From Platanthera guangdongensis (Eukaryota; Streptophyta; Magnoliopsida; Asparagales; Orchidaceae): DNA of 64,000 nucleotides. The DNA is taken from positions 46,169,261 to 46,233,260 of the forward strand of contig CM077150.1 in assembly GCA_039583875.1 (NCBI GenBank). The letters run 5' to 3'. How positions within the stretch are numbered: position 1 is the stretch's first letter; each line of letters begins with the position of its first letter. The position numbers and the translations under genes were made by a program. Below are positions 43,741 through 54,970 of this stretch, in pieces. The notes below the pieces were generated by a model that saw only the letters and a list, made by a program, of their open reading frames with translations, was not told where the DNA came from and did no database searches.

Positions 43741-46694
43741 TCTTTGTTGCAGGTGAGTCCAAGTAGCCATGCCCCTCTATGGTACTTGGACAGTGGATGT
43801 TCCAGGCACATGACTGGAATAAGGGGATTACTGAAGGACTACTCACCAATGCTGAATGGGCCTAAAGTAATCTTTGGTGGTTCTGAAAAAGGAGTCATCA
43901 AAGGTTTTGGTAACATTTCTAACAACTCAATTACAATCACTCAAGTGGCCTATGTCAAATGGCATAAGAGGCTGGCCAATCTTAACTACAAGACTATTAG
44001 CCAACTCTTTAGTAAAGAGTTAGTGAGGAATGGTCCTCAAGTTAAGTGCTATAAGGATGGGATATGCTCAGCTTGTCAAAAATGCAAGTAGACCAGATCA
44101 TCCTTTCATAGTCTTGAAACCAAAGATTCAGTGAGGTATTTGTACCTCTTGCATATGGATTTATTTGGTCCTATGCCAGTTCATAGTTTAGGTAGGAAGG
44201 TCTACACTTTTGTGGTAGTAGATGACTATTCTAGATTTTCATGGGTATTCTTTCTGAGGAAGAAATCTGAAACCCCAAATGTCTTCTATAATTTTGTCAA
44301 ACAAATTCAGAATGAATTAGATAGTTCAGTGGTCAAAATCAGAAGTGACCATGAAACTGAATTCCAATCTGAAAGTATGACAAGGTTGTGTGAAGAATTT
44401 GGGATTCATCAGGAATTCTCCTCACCAAGAACACCTCACCAACATGACATTGCTGAAAGAAAGAATAGGACATTGATTGAGGCTGGAAGAACACTATTGA
44501 GTGATACTTCTCTCCCAGAATATTTCTGGGCTGAGGCAGTAAACACTGCATGTCATGTGCTCAATAGGGATTCCATCACCAAAAGCCACAAAAGACACCC
44601 TATGAGGTTATGAAGGGCAGAAAACTAAACTTATCATATTTTAGGATCTTTGGTTGCAAATGCTATGTGCTTAACAATGGCAAATCCCACCTAACTAAGT
44701 TTGCTGCCAAATCCCAAGATGGGATATTTATTGGGTACAGCAACAATGGTAAGGCTTATAGGGTCTACAATTTGGCTACTCAAGTTGTAGAAGAGTCAGT
44801 TCATGTCATCTTTGATGAAACTAGACTTATTAACATTGAGTTGCCAAGTAGTTCTTGTAGCTCCACAGGTATACAACAGAAGATGGACCAGCTTACTATT
44901 AGAGAAGATCCAACTGCAAAGCAGGATGAGGAAAATGGTAGTTGCTGTCCAGGGGGAGTACAAGACACTCAAGATACTGATGAAGACCATGAGGTGCAGC
45001 ATAATGAAGAGATTGGAGAAGTTCACACTGCTAATAGATTACCTCCAGTAGTTAGACAGTTGAAGGATCATCCTGCACACCAGATCATTGGTGATCCAAG
45101 ATAAGGAGTACAAACAAGGAGCAGGAACTTAAGCACAGTTCATTGCTCTAGCTTCTTATCTCAAGTGGAACCCAAGAGATTTGAAGAAGTTATACAAGAC
45201 CCTCACTAGATTGATGTTATGCAGGAGGAGTTAAATCAATTCAGAAGGTGCAAGGTCTGGGATTTGGTTCCAAAACCAAAGGGCCACAATGTCATAGGGA
45301 CAAAGTGGATTTATAGAAATAAGCTTGATGAGAGTGGGATCATAGTGAAGAACAAGGCAAGACTAGTTGCCAAAGGATACAGACAGGAGGATGGCATAGA
45401 ATTTGATCAGACTTTTGCCCTTGTGGCAAGATTGGAAGCTATCAAGCTATTTCTAGCCTATGCAGCATATCAAGGCTTCAAAGTGTTCCAGATGGATGTT
45501 AAGTCTGCCTTCTTAAATGGAGACTTAAAAGAGGAGGTCTATGTAGAACAGCCCTCAGGTTTTGTTGATCCACTCAATCCTACTTATGTCTATAGACTTA
45601 GGAAAGCTTTGTATGGGTTGAAACAAGCCCCAAGGGCTTGGTATGAAACTCTGTCTACTTTCCTCATTGAAAACAAATTCTCAAGGGGGAAAATAGACAA
45701 GACTCTATTCCTTAGAGAATCCAAACGAAAGATTATCCTAGTCCAAATATATGTTGATGACATAATATTTGGTTCTACTGAAAGTAACCTTTGTAGAAAG
45801 TTTGTAAAACTTATGCAAGGGAAATTTGAAATGAGCAGTATGGGAGAACTTAAGTTTTTCTTTGGTCTCCAAGTAAGACAGACTGATGATGACTTGTCCA
45901 TATCTCAGTCTAAGTTCACCCAGGAGTTAAGTAAGAAGTATGGTATGGAGTCATCCACTACCATGAGAACTCCAATGGGGACAAGTGTGTCTCTAAGCAA
46001 AGATGATGCAGGGAAACCTGTAGATGAGTCTTTATATAGAGGGATAGTTGGCTCCCTCCTATATCTGACTGCTAGTAGACCATATATCATGTATGTTAGA
46101 TGTGTCTGTGCTAGGTACCAATCCTGCACTAAAAAATCTCACTATACTGCAGTCAAAAGGATTTTGAGATATCTTAATGGCACACCAAATCTAGGTCTTT
46201 GGTATCCTAGGAATAGAGATTTTTTACTAATGGGCTATTCAGATGCAGACTTTGCAGGTTGCAAAGTAGATAGGAAAAGCACAACAGGCACCTGTCAATT
46301 TCTAGGAGGAAGACTGGTGTCATGGAGTTGTAAGAAGCAGACTAATGTGGCAATTTCCACATCTGAGTCTGAGTATGTTGCTGCAGGAAGTTGTTGTGCA
46401 TAGCTATTATGGATATAGCATCAGTTAGAAGATTATGGTATTCAGGTAAGTAGAACTCCATTATTATGTGATTCTACTAGTGCTATTTCTATTGCTCATA
46501 ATTCTGTTTTTCATAGTAGAACAAAGCATATAGAAATAAGATACCATTTTCTTAGAGATCATGTAGAGAAAGAAGATATTTCTTTAGAATTTGTTAACAC
46601 TGATTTAAAAATTGCTGACATGTTCACAAAGCCTTTAGATGAAACTAAATTCAATAATTTAAAATTTGAATTAGGAATATTGAACATAAATTAG
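43741..46694 (+). pseudogene. pol: SA Pol (PR-IN-RT-RH), deletion and frameshift
   Basis: In frame with the end of gag across the TAA at 43738-43740. Protease WYLDSGCSRHMTG (Asp at 43789). Then QVAYVK joins directly to WHKRLANLNYKT: 73 residues present in SB are missing (43953-43960 junction). Integrase MDLFGPMPVHSLG, DDYSRFSWVFFL and AERKNRTLIEAGRT; a one-base loss in an A run near 44590 shifts the frame. [28 protein letters not shown] and YVDDIIFGS; RNase [19 protein letters not shown] and RTKHIEIRYHFLRDH. Further stops at 44089, 45103, 45208 and 46401. Confidence 0.9.
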
Positions 46695-46720
46695 TTTAAC
46701 AAATTTGGCTAAGTAAAATT

Positions 46721-46996
46721 GTGTCGACACAAAAAGTTGTCTGTATCGACACATAGTAGTTAATGTCTACACTCCAGGAAAGTGGTGTCGACACATCCAG
46801 AAAGTTAGTATCGACACTTCAGAGAAGTAGTGTCGACACATCCAGAAGTGGTGTCGACACTTAGAGTAAACACGTAGATTTCATCGAGCGTAGAATCGAT
46901 ATATATCGTCGAGCGCAGATTCGTCGACCTCAGATCATCGAACTCGACTAAGACAAATAGAATTGATGTCGAGACATTAGAAGTCTGTGTCGACAC
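46721..46996 (+). repeat. Internal TGTCGACA array upstream of ORF3 (SA)
   Basis: Several GTGTCGACAC words and variants, then cgtcgagcg / tcgtcgacctc words, directly behind pol and ending 48 bp before a TATA box. It is the same word as in the LTR but in a different place. Confidence 0.88.
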
Positions 46997-47043
46997 ATTT
47001 AGAGAATTTTAACGCGACTTTTGACCTTCATGATTTAGAAGGG

Positions 47044-47051
47044 TATAAATA
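47044..47051 (+). promoter_or_regulatory. Internal promoter TATA box ahead of ORF3 (SA)
   Basis: TATAAATA in gggtataaataggtc, 109 bp upstream of the ORF3 ATG. The region from the array through the 5' leader (tattttcgagaccaaaac, tgtgtcgaca) is conserved in SB at 54817-54970. It differs from the LTR core (TATATAAAGGC). Confidence 0.65.
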
Positions 47052-47152
47052 GGTCAACAATATATCCTGTCGTCACACTCTCCATATTTTCGAGACCAAA
47101 ACCCTGTGTCGACAACTTCTCTCTTATCAATCCAAGCTTTCACTCAACCCCA

Positions 47153-47409
47153 ATGGCGCCAAAGCTTGAAGATATTGTCAACGAAGGTTATGAGCTGGTA
47201 CGCAACGCCTTTGATAATGCGGAACCCGAAATTAAAGCAGTAGTAACCCTAATTGCAGAAAATGGTTTAGAATTTCTGGTGTCTGAACCTACAAAGATTT
47301 GGAAGAAAGAAATACTGGATTTCTATGGCGCAGCTACTTTAGATTCGACTGTACTTAAGATTAAATCTATAGTTCAGGGAGCTAAAGTTAAACTTACCTT
47401 GAAGAGCTT
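47153..47409 (+). pseudogene. SA ORF3, N-terminal part (cut by SB)
   Basis: Starts in a good plant context (ccccaATGGCG). Encodes MAPKLEDIVNEGYELV, then VVTLIAENGLEFLVSEP and IWKKEILDFYG. It is undamaged up to the SB insertion at 47409/47410, inside the target sequence agctt. The frame continues exactly at 59846. Function unknown; no signal peptide or membrane segment in this part. Confidence 0.85.
47405..47409 (+). repeat. Left target-site duplication of SB (agctt)
   Basis: agctt before TGTTGGG at 47410, repeated at 59841-59845 after the 3' LTR. Confidence 0.95.
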
Positions 47410-47555
47410 TGTTGGGTACATTGGAAAATGTGTACCAGATTTGAAGAAGCCTCACCTTACTCAATGATATGCATCAAGGTGTATTTGATGTGTTTTGAGT
47501 TTATATGTGCAGGTTAAGTAATTGCAGGAAATGCAGAAAAATTTCTAAGTCCATG

Positions 47556-48155
47556 TATCGACACCTAGAGAAGCAGTATCGACACTTATGAAGGCTTGTG
47601 TCGACACTAGAGAAAAGTTATGTCGACACTTGGAGTAGATAGTGTCGACACTTGGAAAGGCTGTGTCGACACCAGAAGAATCTATGTCGACATACAGAGG
47701 CAGTGTCGACACATAGAGTAGCAAAGTCGACATCAACTGTGTCGACACCAAAAGGCTGTGTCGACACACAGGATTACTTAGTCGACATTAAATGTGTCGA
47801 CACATAGAGGCAGTGTCGACACACAGAAGTATTTGTCCACATCAACTGTGTCGACACACAGGACTTGTGTCGACACACAGCAAAGCTTCAACAAAGTTAA
47901 AGTAAAGAAGTACTTGTGTCGACACAAAGGAGATGTGTCGACACACAGCAAAGTTTCAACTATGTTAAAGAAGAAGTATTTGTGTCGACACACGGAATCA
48001 GTGTCGACACACTCAACAGAAGGATGTGTCGAGAAGTATTAACAACAACAAAGGAGTTGTGTCGACACCACCAAGGCATGTGTCGACACGTAGTCCACTT
48101 GTTTCGACCCTTAGTCTATTTGTGTCGACACATAATGAAGATCGGTCTCGACACT
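47556..48155 (+). repeat. TGTCGACA array, SB 5' LTR
   Basis: About 20 GTGTCGACAC-type words with some one-base variants. Includes a longer internal duplication around aaagcttcaac / aaagtttcaac (47880-47960). Confidence 0.92.
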
Positions 48156-48287
48156 TTCAGACAGAGACAGTATTTCAAGAAGTGACTGGATGACTTCACA
48201 GCTGCTATTTTAACCGGTCTACTGCAACTGTCAAAGTTTTCAGTAGTTTGTTATAAACCGGATCAGCCGGTTACCATGGAGGAAGAC

Positions 48288-48295
48288 TATATAAA
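48288..48295 (+). promoter_or_regulatory. TATA box, SB 5' LTR
   Basis: TATATAAA followed by GGC, 16 bp after the perfect inverted repeat AACCGG...CCGGTT at 48256-48272. Confidence 0.82.
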
Positions 48296-48684
48296 GGCTT
48301 TCTCCTTCAACAGAAAGTGAGATCAATCACAACCAACATAAGAATTAACAACAACTAAGAGAGAAGTAATAATACAGAAGATTTTCAACAAAAGATCTAG
48401 AAGAAGTTGGAGAGAGAGAGAGCTCCATCTAAGAAGAGCAGTTGCTGAACCAGGCTGTCAAGAAAGATTCAGATTGAGATCTGAATCTCAAGTCAGAAGC
48501 TGATTGAGGATCATCTTCTCAGGAGATTCAACCCTACTGAGTTCAGATTCAAGAAGCTTTGAAGAAAGCTAAGAGAGGTTGATCTCAGCCATCAAGTTCT
48601 TCCAAGAACTTATCAAGAAGCCATCCATCCCTTCTCTTTCTATCTGGGTGGTGGTTAATTTCTTTGTAAACACAATTTTCTGTA

Positions 48685-48913
48685 GGATCTTTATAGATCT
48701 GAGATTTTAAGCCTATTATATAAAGGCTGAGTGTAGGAGAATAATTTCTCTGAGTGGTAGGGCTGTGAGCCTGAGGTGTAGGAGATTGTGATCTCTGAGT
48801 ATAGGCCTTGTTGAAGGCTGAGGTAGGGCATTTGGCCTGAGTTGTAGGAGTGTGGATACACTCTGAGTTGTAGGAACCTATTTGGGGTTCTGAGCTGTAA
48901 GATCTGAGGATCT
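48685..48913 (+). repeat. Tandem mini-hairpin array, SB 5' LTR
   Basis: Ten units: GATCT-TTAT-AGATC, AGCCT...AGGCT, GAGAA-TAAT-TTCTC, GGCT-GTG-AGCC, GAGAT-TGTG-ATCTC, GCCTT-GTTG-AAGGC, GGC-ATTTG-GCC, GAGTGT-GGAT-ACACTC, GAACC...GGTTC, AGATC-TGAG-GATCT. The linkers are variants of ctgagttgtagg. Several stems differ from SA on both arms together. Confidence 0.87.
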
Positions 48914-49176
48914 GAGGAGAAGTACAGAAGTTAGGCCGAATCTAGTACACTGTTAGATAGGCGAAGGGGGAAAGTGGATGTACCCAGACCTTGGGGAACC
49001 ACTATAAATACTGTGTGCACTCTGTGATTGATTGTTTCTGTGATTGTTGTGTTGTGTTAACAATAGAATTTGCAATTTATTGTTAGTTAACTGGACAGCT
49101 TTTCTGGCTTAAAAGAAAAACAAGAATTACACCTATTCACCCCCCCTCTAGGTGGTTAGGCACTAATTCTTTCAAG

Positions 49177-49192
49177 TGGTATCAAAGCGAGG
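49177..49192 (+). other. SB primer binding site
   Basis: TGGTATCAAAGCGAGG, two bases after the LTR end and identical to SA. Confidence 0.9.
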
Positions 49193-49255
49193 TTGCTCAA
49201 AGAAGGACTTAACAGTCAGAGTGAGATGCATAAGGCATATTTAAAAATCAAGAAA

Positions 49256-51286
49256 ATGGGTTCAGGTGAAAATCATAAGGAACTAGGTTCAATGAAACTA
49301 CCCATTTGCAGAAAGGAGATCTTTGGCATCTGGAAAGAAAGGGTCAAGCTGTTTATGGAGGCTTCTGATCCAAGGATCTATATTACAGTCAAAGATGGTC
49401 CTTATATCCCAATGAAGATTTCAATTCTGGATGCTAACCAAAGAATTCCCAAGGATTTCTCAAAGATGACTAAGGATGAGATCATCCTGGCAACTATAGA
49501 TAAGAGAGCCCAGAATATCATAGTTAGTGCCATAGATGATGCAACCTTTCAGAATTTGATTCACTGCAAGACCTCCAAAGAAATGTGGGATACTCTAATA
49601 GTCTACATGTAGGGTTCTGAAGAAGTAAGACAAGATAGAAAATCTATGCTAAATCAGGAGTATGAGAGTTTCAGACAAGAAAAGTCTGACAGTATAACTG
49701 AGTGCTACAAAAAGTTCTATAGAATAGTTAATGAGTTGATGTCCTATGGAAGAATCTTCAGTACCTATGAACTGAATGATAAATTCCTAAGATCCCTGAC
49801 AAAGGATTGGGACACTAAGATTTGTGCCATTAGAGAAGTGGCCAAACTTGTAGATATTTCTCCTCCAACCTTGTTTGGAAAGTTGCTGTCATATGGGATG
49901 CAACTGATGGCTAGGAAAGAGGAAGAGAAGAGTACAAAAGGGGAGCATAGAGAAAAGTCTGTGGCCTTTAAGATTGAATCCACTAGGAAAAATAGGAGGA
50001 TGTCTCCATCACCTCCTATGATAGTTGTTGAAATTCCTTCAGATAATTCTGATAGCCAATGTTCAGAAAGCAGTGACTCAGATGAAGATTTTGCTGCCTT
50101 CACAAGACAGTTTCAGAGATTTCTGAAGAAGAAGCAGCGGAAGTCTAAGCCTTCCACATCTAAGCCTAAAGATTACTATTATCAAAAGAGGAAGTCATCC
50201 AGGAAAGACAGGAGCAAGTCTAAGCCAAGCAAGTCTACAACATCAAAGAATGTTTGCTACTACTGTAATTGGCCTGTACATGTAGTAGCTGAATGTCCAG
50301 ATAAAAGAAAAGAGACTGCTGATAAAAAGAAGAGTCAACACCAGAGCAAGAAGGAGAATTCCTTTATAGTTAAGAAGGAGAAGACCTTGTCAGACCAATC
50401 ATCTTCAGAGTCAGAATCTGAAGCTGAGGCTTACATTGGTCTTTATGCAGCAGATGAAGAAGAAGAGTTTCTCTAGGTGCTGAACTCTATATATGAACAA
50501 GAAGACCATCAGTGCAAGGGACTGATGGCTGTTTCAGAAGAAGACAATTGTCAGGATCAGCCTGGTCCTAGTAAGGTACAATGTCTTTCAGATTACAGTA
50601 CTGAGTCAGAGTCAGCAACATCTGTATCAAATGATGTGGATGGGTCTGAGTATGAAGGTAATATTCATCAGTTGATAGATGAATATAGAGATTTATTGCA
50701 GGCACTTAAGAAGAGCAAAATCCTGGCCAAATCTCAGGCTAAGGAAATTGCAGACCTTAAGATGTCTGCATTAGATTCAGAGAAGTTGTTAGATCAAAAA
50801 CAGAATGAGATTGCCAGATTGAAAAACATAACTGTTATTCAAATGGGCACAATCACATTCAAGAATGATCAGATTAGTAAGCTGGAGGTTAGACTTCAGA
50901 AAGATAAAGAGATTGTGGTTAGCTTTTCTAAACCTAAATCTGTTTTACCTTTGATTGATGAGTTTGTACCTCAAAAGGGTAAGGCTGGATTACGGTTTAA
51001 GAAAACTGCCTGGACTGCTAGGTACAAATCTAAAGGCAAAGCCACAGTACCAAATAAGAAGCCTGCTGTAGATAATTCAGCTAGGGTTGTACCTAAACAA
51101 AGGCACAACAAGTTTGAGTGCTGGTGTTGTGGCAAGGTAGGCCACTTTGCCTTAGATTGTTGGCACAATTCCAGTGTCAAGGAGAGTAGCAATCTGCCTG
51201 CTAGAAGAGCTACAAGTAGATTTATTAAAGTTCAGACTAACTTGTACCAAGGACCCAAAAGTTATTTGGGTTCTAAGATTAAGTAA
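49256..51286 (+). pseudogene. gag: SB Gag (two premature stops, natural TAA end)
   Basis: A 677-codon frame. Gag core KEIFGIWKERVKLFMEASD, HCKTSKEMWDTLIVYM, YKKFYRIVNELM and KDWDTKICAIREV. First knuckle CYYCNWPVHVVAEC (50255-50296), with all four ligands but without the usual Gly-His pair. Long Ser/Glu acidic stretch, predicted-helical Lys/Glu region (IADLKMSALDSEKLLDQKQ). Second knuckle CWCCGKVGHFALDC (51119-51160). Premature stops at 49610 and 50474, both TAG. It ends GSKIK-TAA at 51284, and pol follows in the same frame. The large size and two knuckles fit SIRE/Maximus. Confidence 0.92.
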
Positions 51287-54200
51287 TCTGTGTTGCAAGT
51301 GAGTCCAAGTTGTCATGCCCCAATATGGTACTTGGACAGTGGATGTTCCTTGAACATGACTGGAACAAGGGGGTTACTGAAGGACTACACACCTATCATG
51401 CATGGGCCTAAAGTTACCTTTGGTGGTTCAGAAAAAGGAATCATCAAAGGCTTTGGTAACATTTCTAATAACCAGATTACTATCTCTCAAGTGGCCTATG
51501 TAAAGGGTTTGAAACACAACCTTATATGCATAAGTCAGTTGAGTGATTTAGGATATGACATTTCATTTATTAAGAATGGATGTCATATCAGAAGGTCAAG
51601 TGATCAAAAGGTCATATTGACAAGATATAGAAAGAGAAATGTTTATTGTCTTAACTTTGTGTGTGAGAACAATGTTTCTTCTATTTGTCTTGTAGCTGAT
51701 GAGAGAGCCTCTCATTGTGTTAAATGGCACAAGAGGCTGGCCCATCTTAACTATAAGACTATTGGCCAACTCTTTAGCAAAGAGTTATTGAGGAATGGTT
51801 CTCAAGTTAAGTGTATAAAGGATGGGATATGCCCAGCTTGTCAAAAAGGCAAGCAGACCAAATCCACCTTTCATAGCCTTGAAAACAAAGATTCAGTGAG
51901 ATGTCTTTACCTCTTGCATATGGATTTATTTGGTCCTATGCCAGTTCATAGTCTAGGTAGGAAGGTCTACACTTTTGTGGTAGTAGATGACTATTCTAGA
52001 TATTCCTGGGTGTTCTTTCTAAGACACAAATCTGAAACCTCAAGTGTCTTATATAGTTTTGTTAAACAAATTCAGAATGAGTTGGACAGTACAGTGGTCA
52101 AAATCAGAAGTGACCATGTCACTGAATTTCAGTCTGAAAGTATGACAAGACTATGTGAAGAATTTGGGATTTTTCAAGAATTTTCCTCACCTAAAACACC
52201 TCAGCAAAATGGTATTGCTGAAAGGAAGAATAGAACATTGATAGAGGCTGGTAGAACTCTATTGAGTGACACTTCTCTCCCAGAATATTTCTGGGTTGAG
52301 GTAGTAAACACTGCATGTCATGTGATCAATAGGGCTACTATCACGAAGTGCCACAAAAAGACTCCCTATGAGATTGTGAAGGGCAGAAAATCAAACTTAT
52401 CCTATTTTAGGATCTTTGGTTGCAAGTGTTATATACTTAACAATGGCAAGTCTTATCTAAGCAAGTTTGCTGCCAAATCCCAAGATGGGATATTTGTTGG
52501 GTACAGCAACAATAGTAAGGCTTATAAAGTCTACAACTTGATTACTCAAGTTGTAGAAGAGTCTGTTCATGTAGTCTTTGATGAAACAAGACTGATTAAC
52601 AGTGAGTTGTCAAGTAGTGCTTGCAGTTCTACAGGTTTAAATGAGAGAATGGACAAGCTTACCATTACAGAAGAATCAAATGCAACTCAGGAAGTGGAAA
52701 ATGGTGGCTGTTGTCCGGGGGGAGTACAAGACTCTCAAGATGCTGAAAAAAACCAAGAGGTGCAGCTTAATGAAGAGGCTGGAGGTGTTCAACCTTAAGA
52801 TAGACTACCTCCAGCTAATAGACACTTAAAGGATCATCCAGCAAATCAGATAATTGGTGATCCAAGACAAGGAGTGCAAATAAGAAGCAGGAATCTGAGC
52901 ACAATTCTTTGCTCCAGCTTCCTATCACAAGTGGAACCAAAGAAATTTGAAGAAGCGGTTCTAGACCCACATTGGATTGATGTCATGCAAGAGGAGCTGA
53001 ATCAGTTCAAAAGATGCAAGGTCTGGAAGCTTGTTCCTAAACCAAAAGACCACAATATCATTGGAACAAAGTGGATCTTTAGAAACAAATTGGATGAGAA
53101 TGGGATCATTGTGAAGAATAAAGCAAGACTTATTGCAAAAGGGTATAGGCAGGAAGAAGATATTGACTTTGATCAAACCTTTGCCCCAGTAGCAAGACTG
53201 GAAGCAATCAGGATGTTCCTTGCTTATGCAACATATCAAGGCTTTAAGGTATTTCAAATGGATGTAAAGTTAGCATTCCTGAATGGAAATCTAAAGGAAG
53301 AATTCTATGTAGAGCAGACCTAAGGTTTTGTTGATCCTCTCAAACCTGATTATGTTTATAGACTTAGGAAAGCATTTTATAGTTTGAAACAAGCCCCAAG
53401 GGCTTGGTATGAAATCCTGTCTAGTTTCCTCATTGAGAACAAATTCTCAAGGGGGAAAATAGACAAGACTTTATTCCTTAGGGAATCTAAAGGAAAGATT
53501 ATCCTAGTCCAAATATATGTTGATGACATAATATTTGGGTCTTCTGAAAGTAATCTTTGCAGAAAGTTTGCAAAACTTATGCAAGGAAAATTTGAAATGA
53601 GCAGTATGGGGGAACTTAAGTTCTTCTTGGGTCTCCAAGTAAGACACACTGAAGATGACTTGTCCATATCCCAGTCTAAGTTCTCCCTAGAGTTAATAAA
53701 GAAGTATGCTATGGAATCATCCTCTACCATGAGAACTCCAATGGGGTCAAGTGTGTCTCTTAGCAAAGATGATGTAGGGAAACCTGTAGATGAAACTTTG
53801 TATAGAGGGATAGTTGACTCCCTTCTATATCTGACTGCTAGTAGACCAGATATCATGTATGCTACATGTGGCTGTGCTAGGTACCAAGCATGCCCTAAAG
53901 AATCTCATCTGACTGCAATAAAAAGGATTTTGAGATATCTTAAGGACACACCTTATCTAGGCCTTTGGTACCCTAGGAATGGAGATTTTCTACTGACAGG
54001 CTATTCAGATGCAGATTTTGCAGGTTGCAAGGAAGATAGAAAAAGTACTACAGACACCTGTCATTTTTTAGGAGGAAGACTAGTGTCTTGGAGCAGTAAG
54101 AAGAACACCAGTGTAGCAATCTCCACAGCTGAGTCAGAATATATGGCAGCAGGAAGTTGTTGTGCACAACTATTGTGGTTTCAGCACCAGCTAGAAAACT

Positions 54201-54460
54201 ATGGTATTCAAGTAAGTAGAACACCTTTGTTATGTGATTCTACAAGTGTTATTTCTATTGCAAATAATCTTGTCTCACATAGTAGGACTAAGCACATAGA
54301 AATTAAATACCATTTTCTTAGAGAACATGTAGATAAAGAGGACATTTAACTAGAGTATGTTAAAACAGATTATCAAATTGCTGATATGTTTACTAAGCCT
54401 CTAGATGAAACTAAATTCAATAAGTTTAAAATTTAATTGGGTATGCTGAACTTAGAATAG
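51287..54460 (+). pseudogene. pol: SB Pol (PR-IN-RT-RH), few stops, no frameshift
   Basis: Same frame as gag, after the TAA. Protease WYLDSGCSLNMTG (DSG at 51335), ending LICISQLSDLGYDI. Pre-integrase WHKRLAHLNYKTI and CPACQKGKQTK. Integrase MDLFGPMPVHSLG, VVVDDYSRYSWVFF, IRSDHVTEFQSE and GIAERKNRTLIEAG. Linker with VVFDETRLINSEL, then [35 protein letters not shown] at 53516-53527. RNase [32 protein letters not shown] and RTKHIEIKYHFLREH. Stops at 52796 (TAA), 53321 (TAA), 54347 (TAA) and 54434 (TAA); natural end TAG 54458. Confidence 0.93.
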
Positions 54461-54485
54461 TTTAATAAAATTGGCTAAGTAATAT

Positions 54486-54817
54486 GGTGTCGACACAAGG
54501 AGTTGTCTCTGTCGACACATAGAAGTGGTGTCGACATTCCAGAGAAATGATGTCGACACATCTAGAAAGTCTGTGTCGACAATTCAGAGAAATTGTGTCG
54601 ACACATCCAGAGTAGGTGTCGACACATCCAGAAGTGGTGTCGACACTTAGGTTCAATACAGATTTCGTCGAGTAGAGTTTCGACTAATCGTCGAGCGTAG
54701 ATGTATAAGTGTCGACACATAAATTCTATCGACTATATTAGTGTCGACACATAGTAGTCAACACCGTTGTCGAGACTTAAGTAGTCAGTGTCGACACTTT
54801 TCAACAGTGTCGACACA
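54486..54817 (+). repeat. Internal TGTCGACA array upstream of ORF3 (SB)
   Basis: About ten GTGTCGACAC-type words directly behind pol, interrupted by cgtcgag words at 54666-54700, ending 46 bp before a TATA box. Same position as in SA. Confidence 0.88.
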
Positions 54818-54862
54818 TTTAGAGGATTATGAAGCGCATTTTCACCTTCGCTTTTAGAAAGG

Positions 54863-54870
54863 TATAAATA
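54863..54870 (+). promoter_or_regulatory. Internal promoter TATA box ahead of ORF3 (SB)
   Basis: TATAAATA in aggtataaataggtc, 108 bp upstream of the ORF3 ATG at 54971. Flanks (gtgtcgacacatttagag upstream, tattttcgagaccaaaac downstream) match SA. Confidence 0.65.
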
Positions 54871-54970
54871 GGTCTTCAACATTGTTTGTCGACACGCTCT
54901 CAATATTTTCGAGACCAAAACTTTGTGTCGACATCTCTCTCCTCTAAATTCAAGATTTCTCAAAACCCTA

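Larger units (their letters stand above)
47410..49174 (+). repeat. SB 5' LTR (1765 bp)
   Basis: TGTTGGGTACATTGG to ATTCTTTCA. Contains the TGTCGACA array (47556-48155), an AACCGG-ATCAG-CCGGTT inverted repeat (48256-48272), a TATA box (48288-48295) and the hairpin array (48685-48913). Confidence 0.95.
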
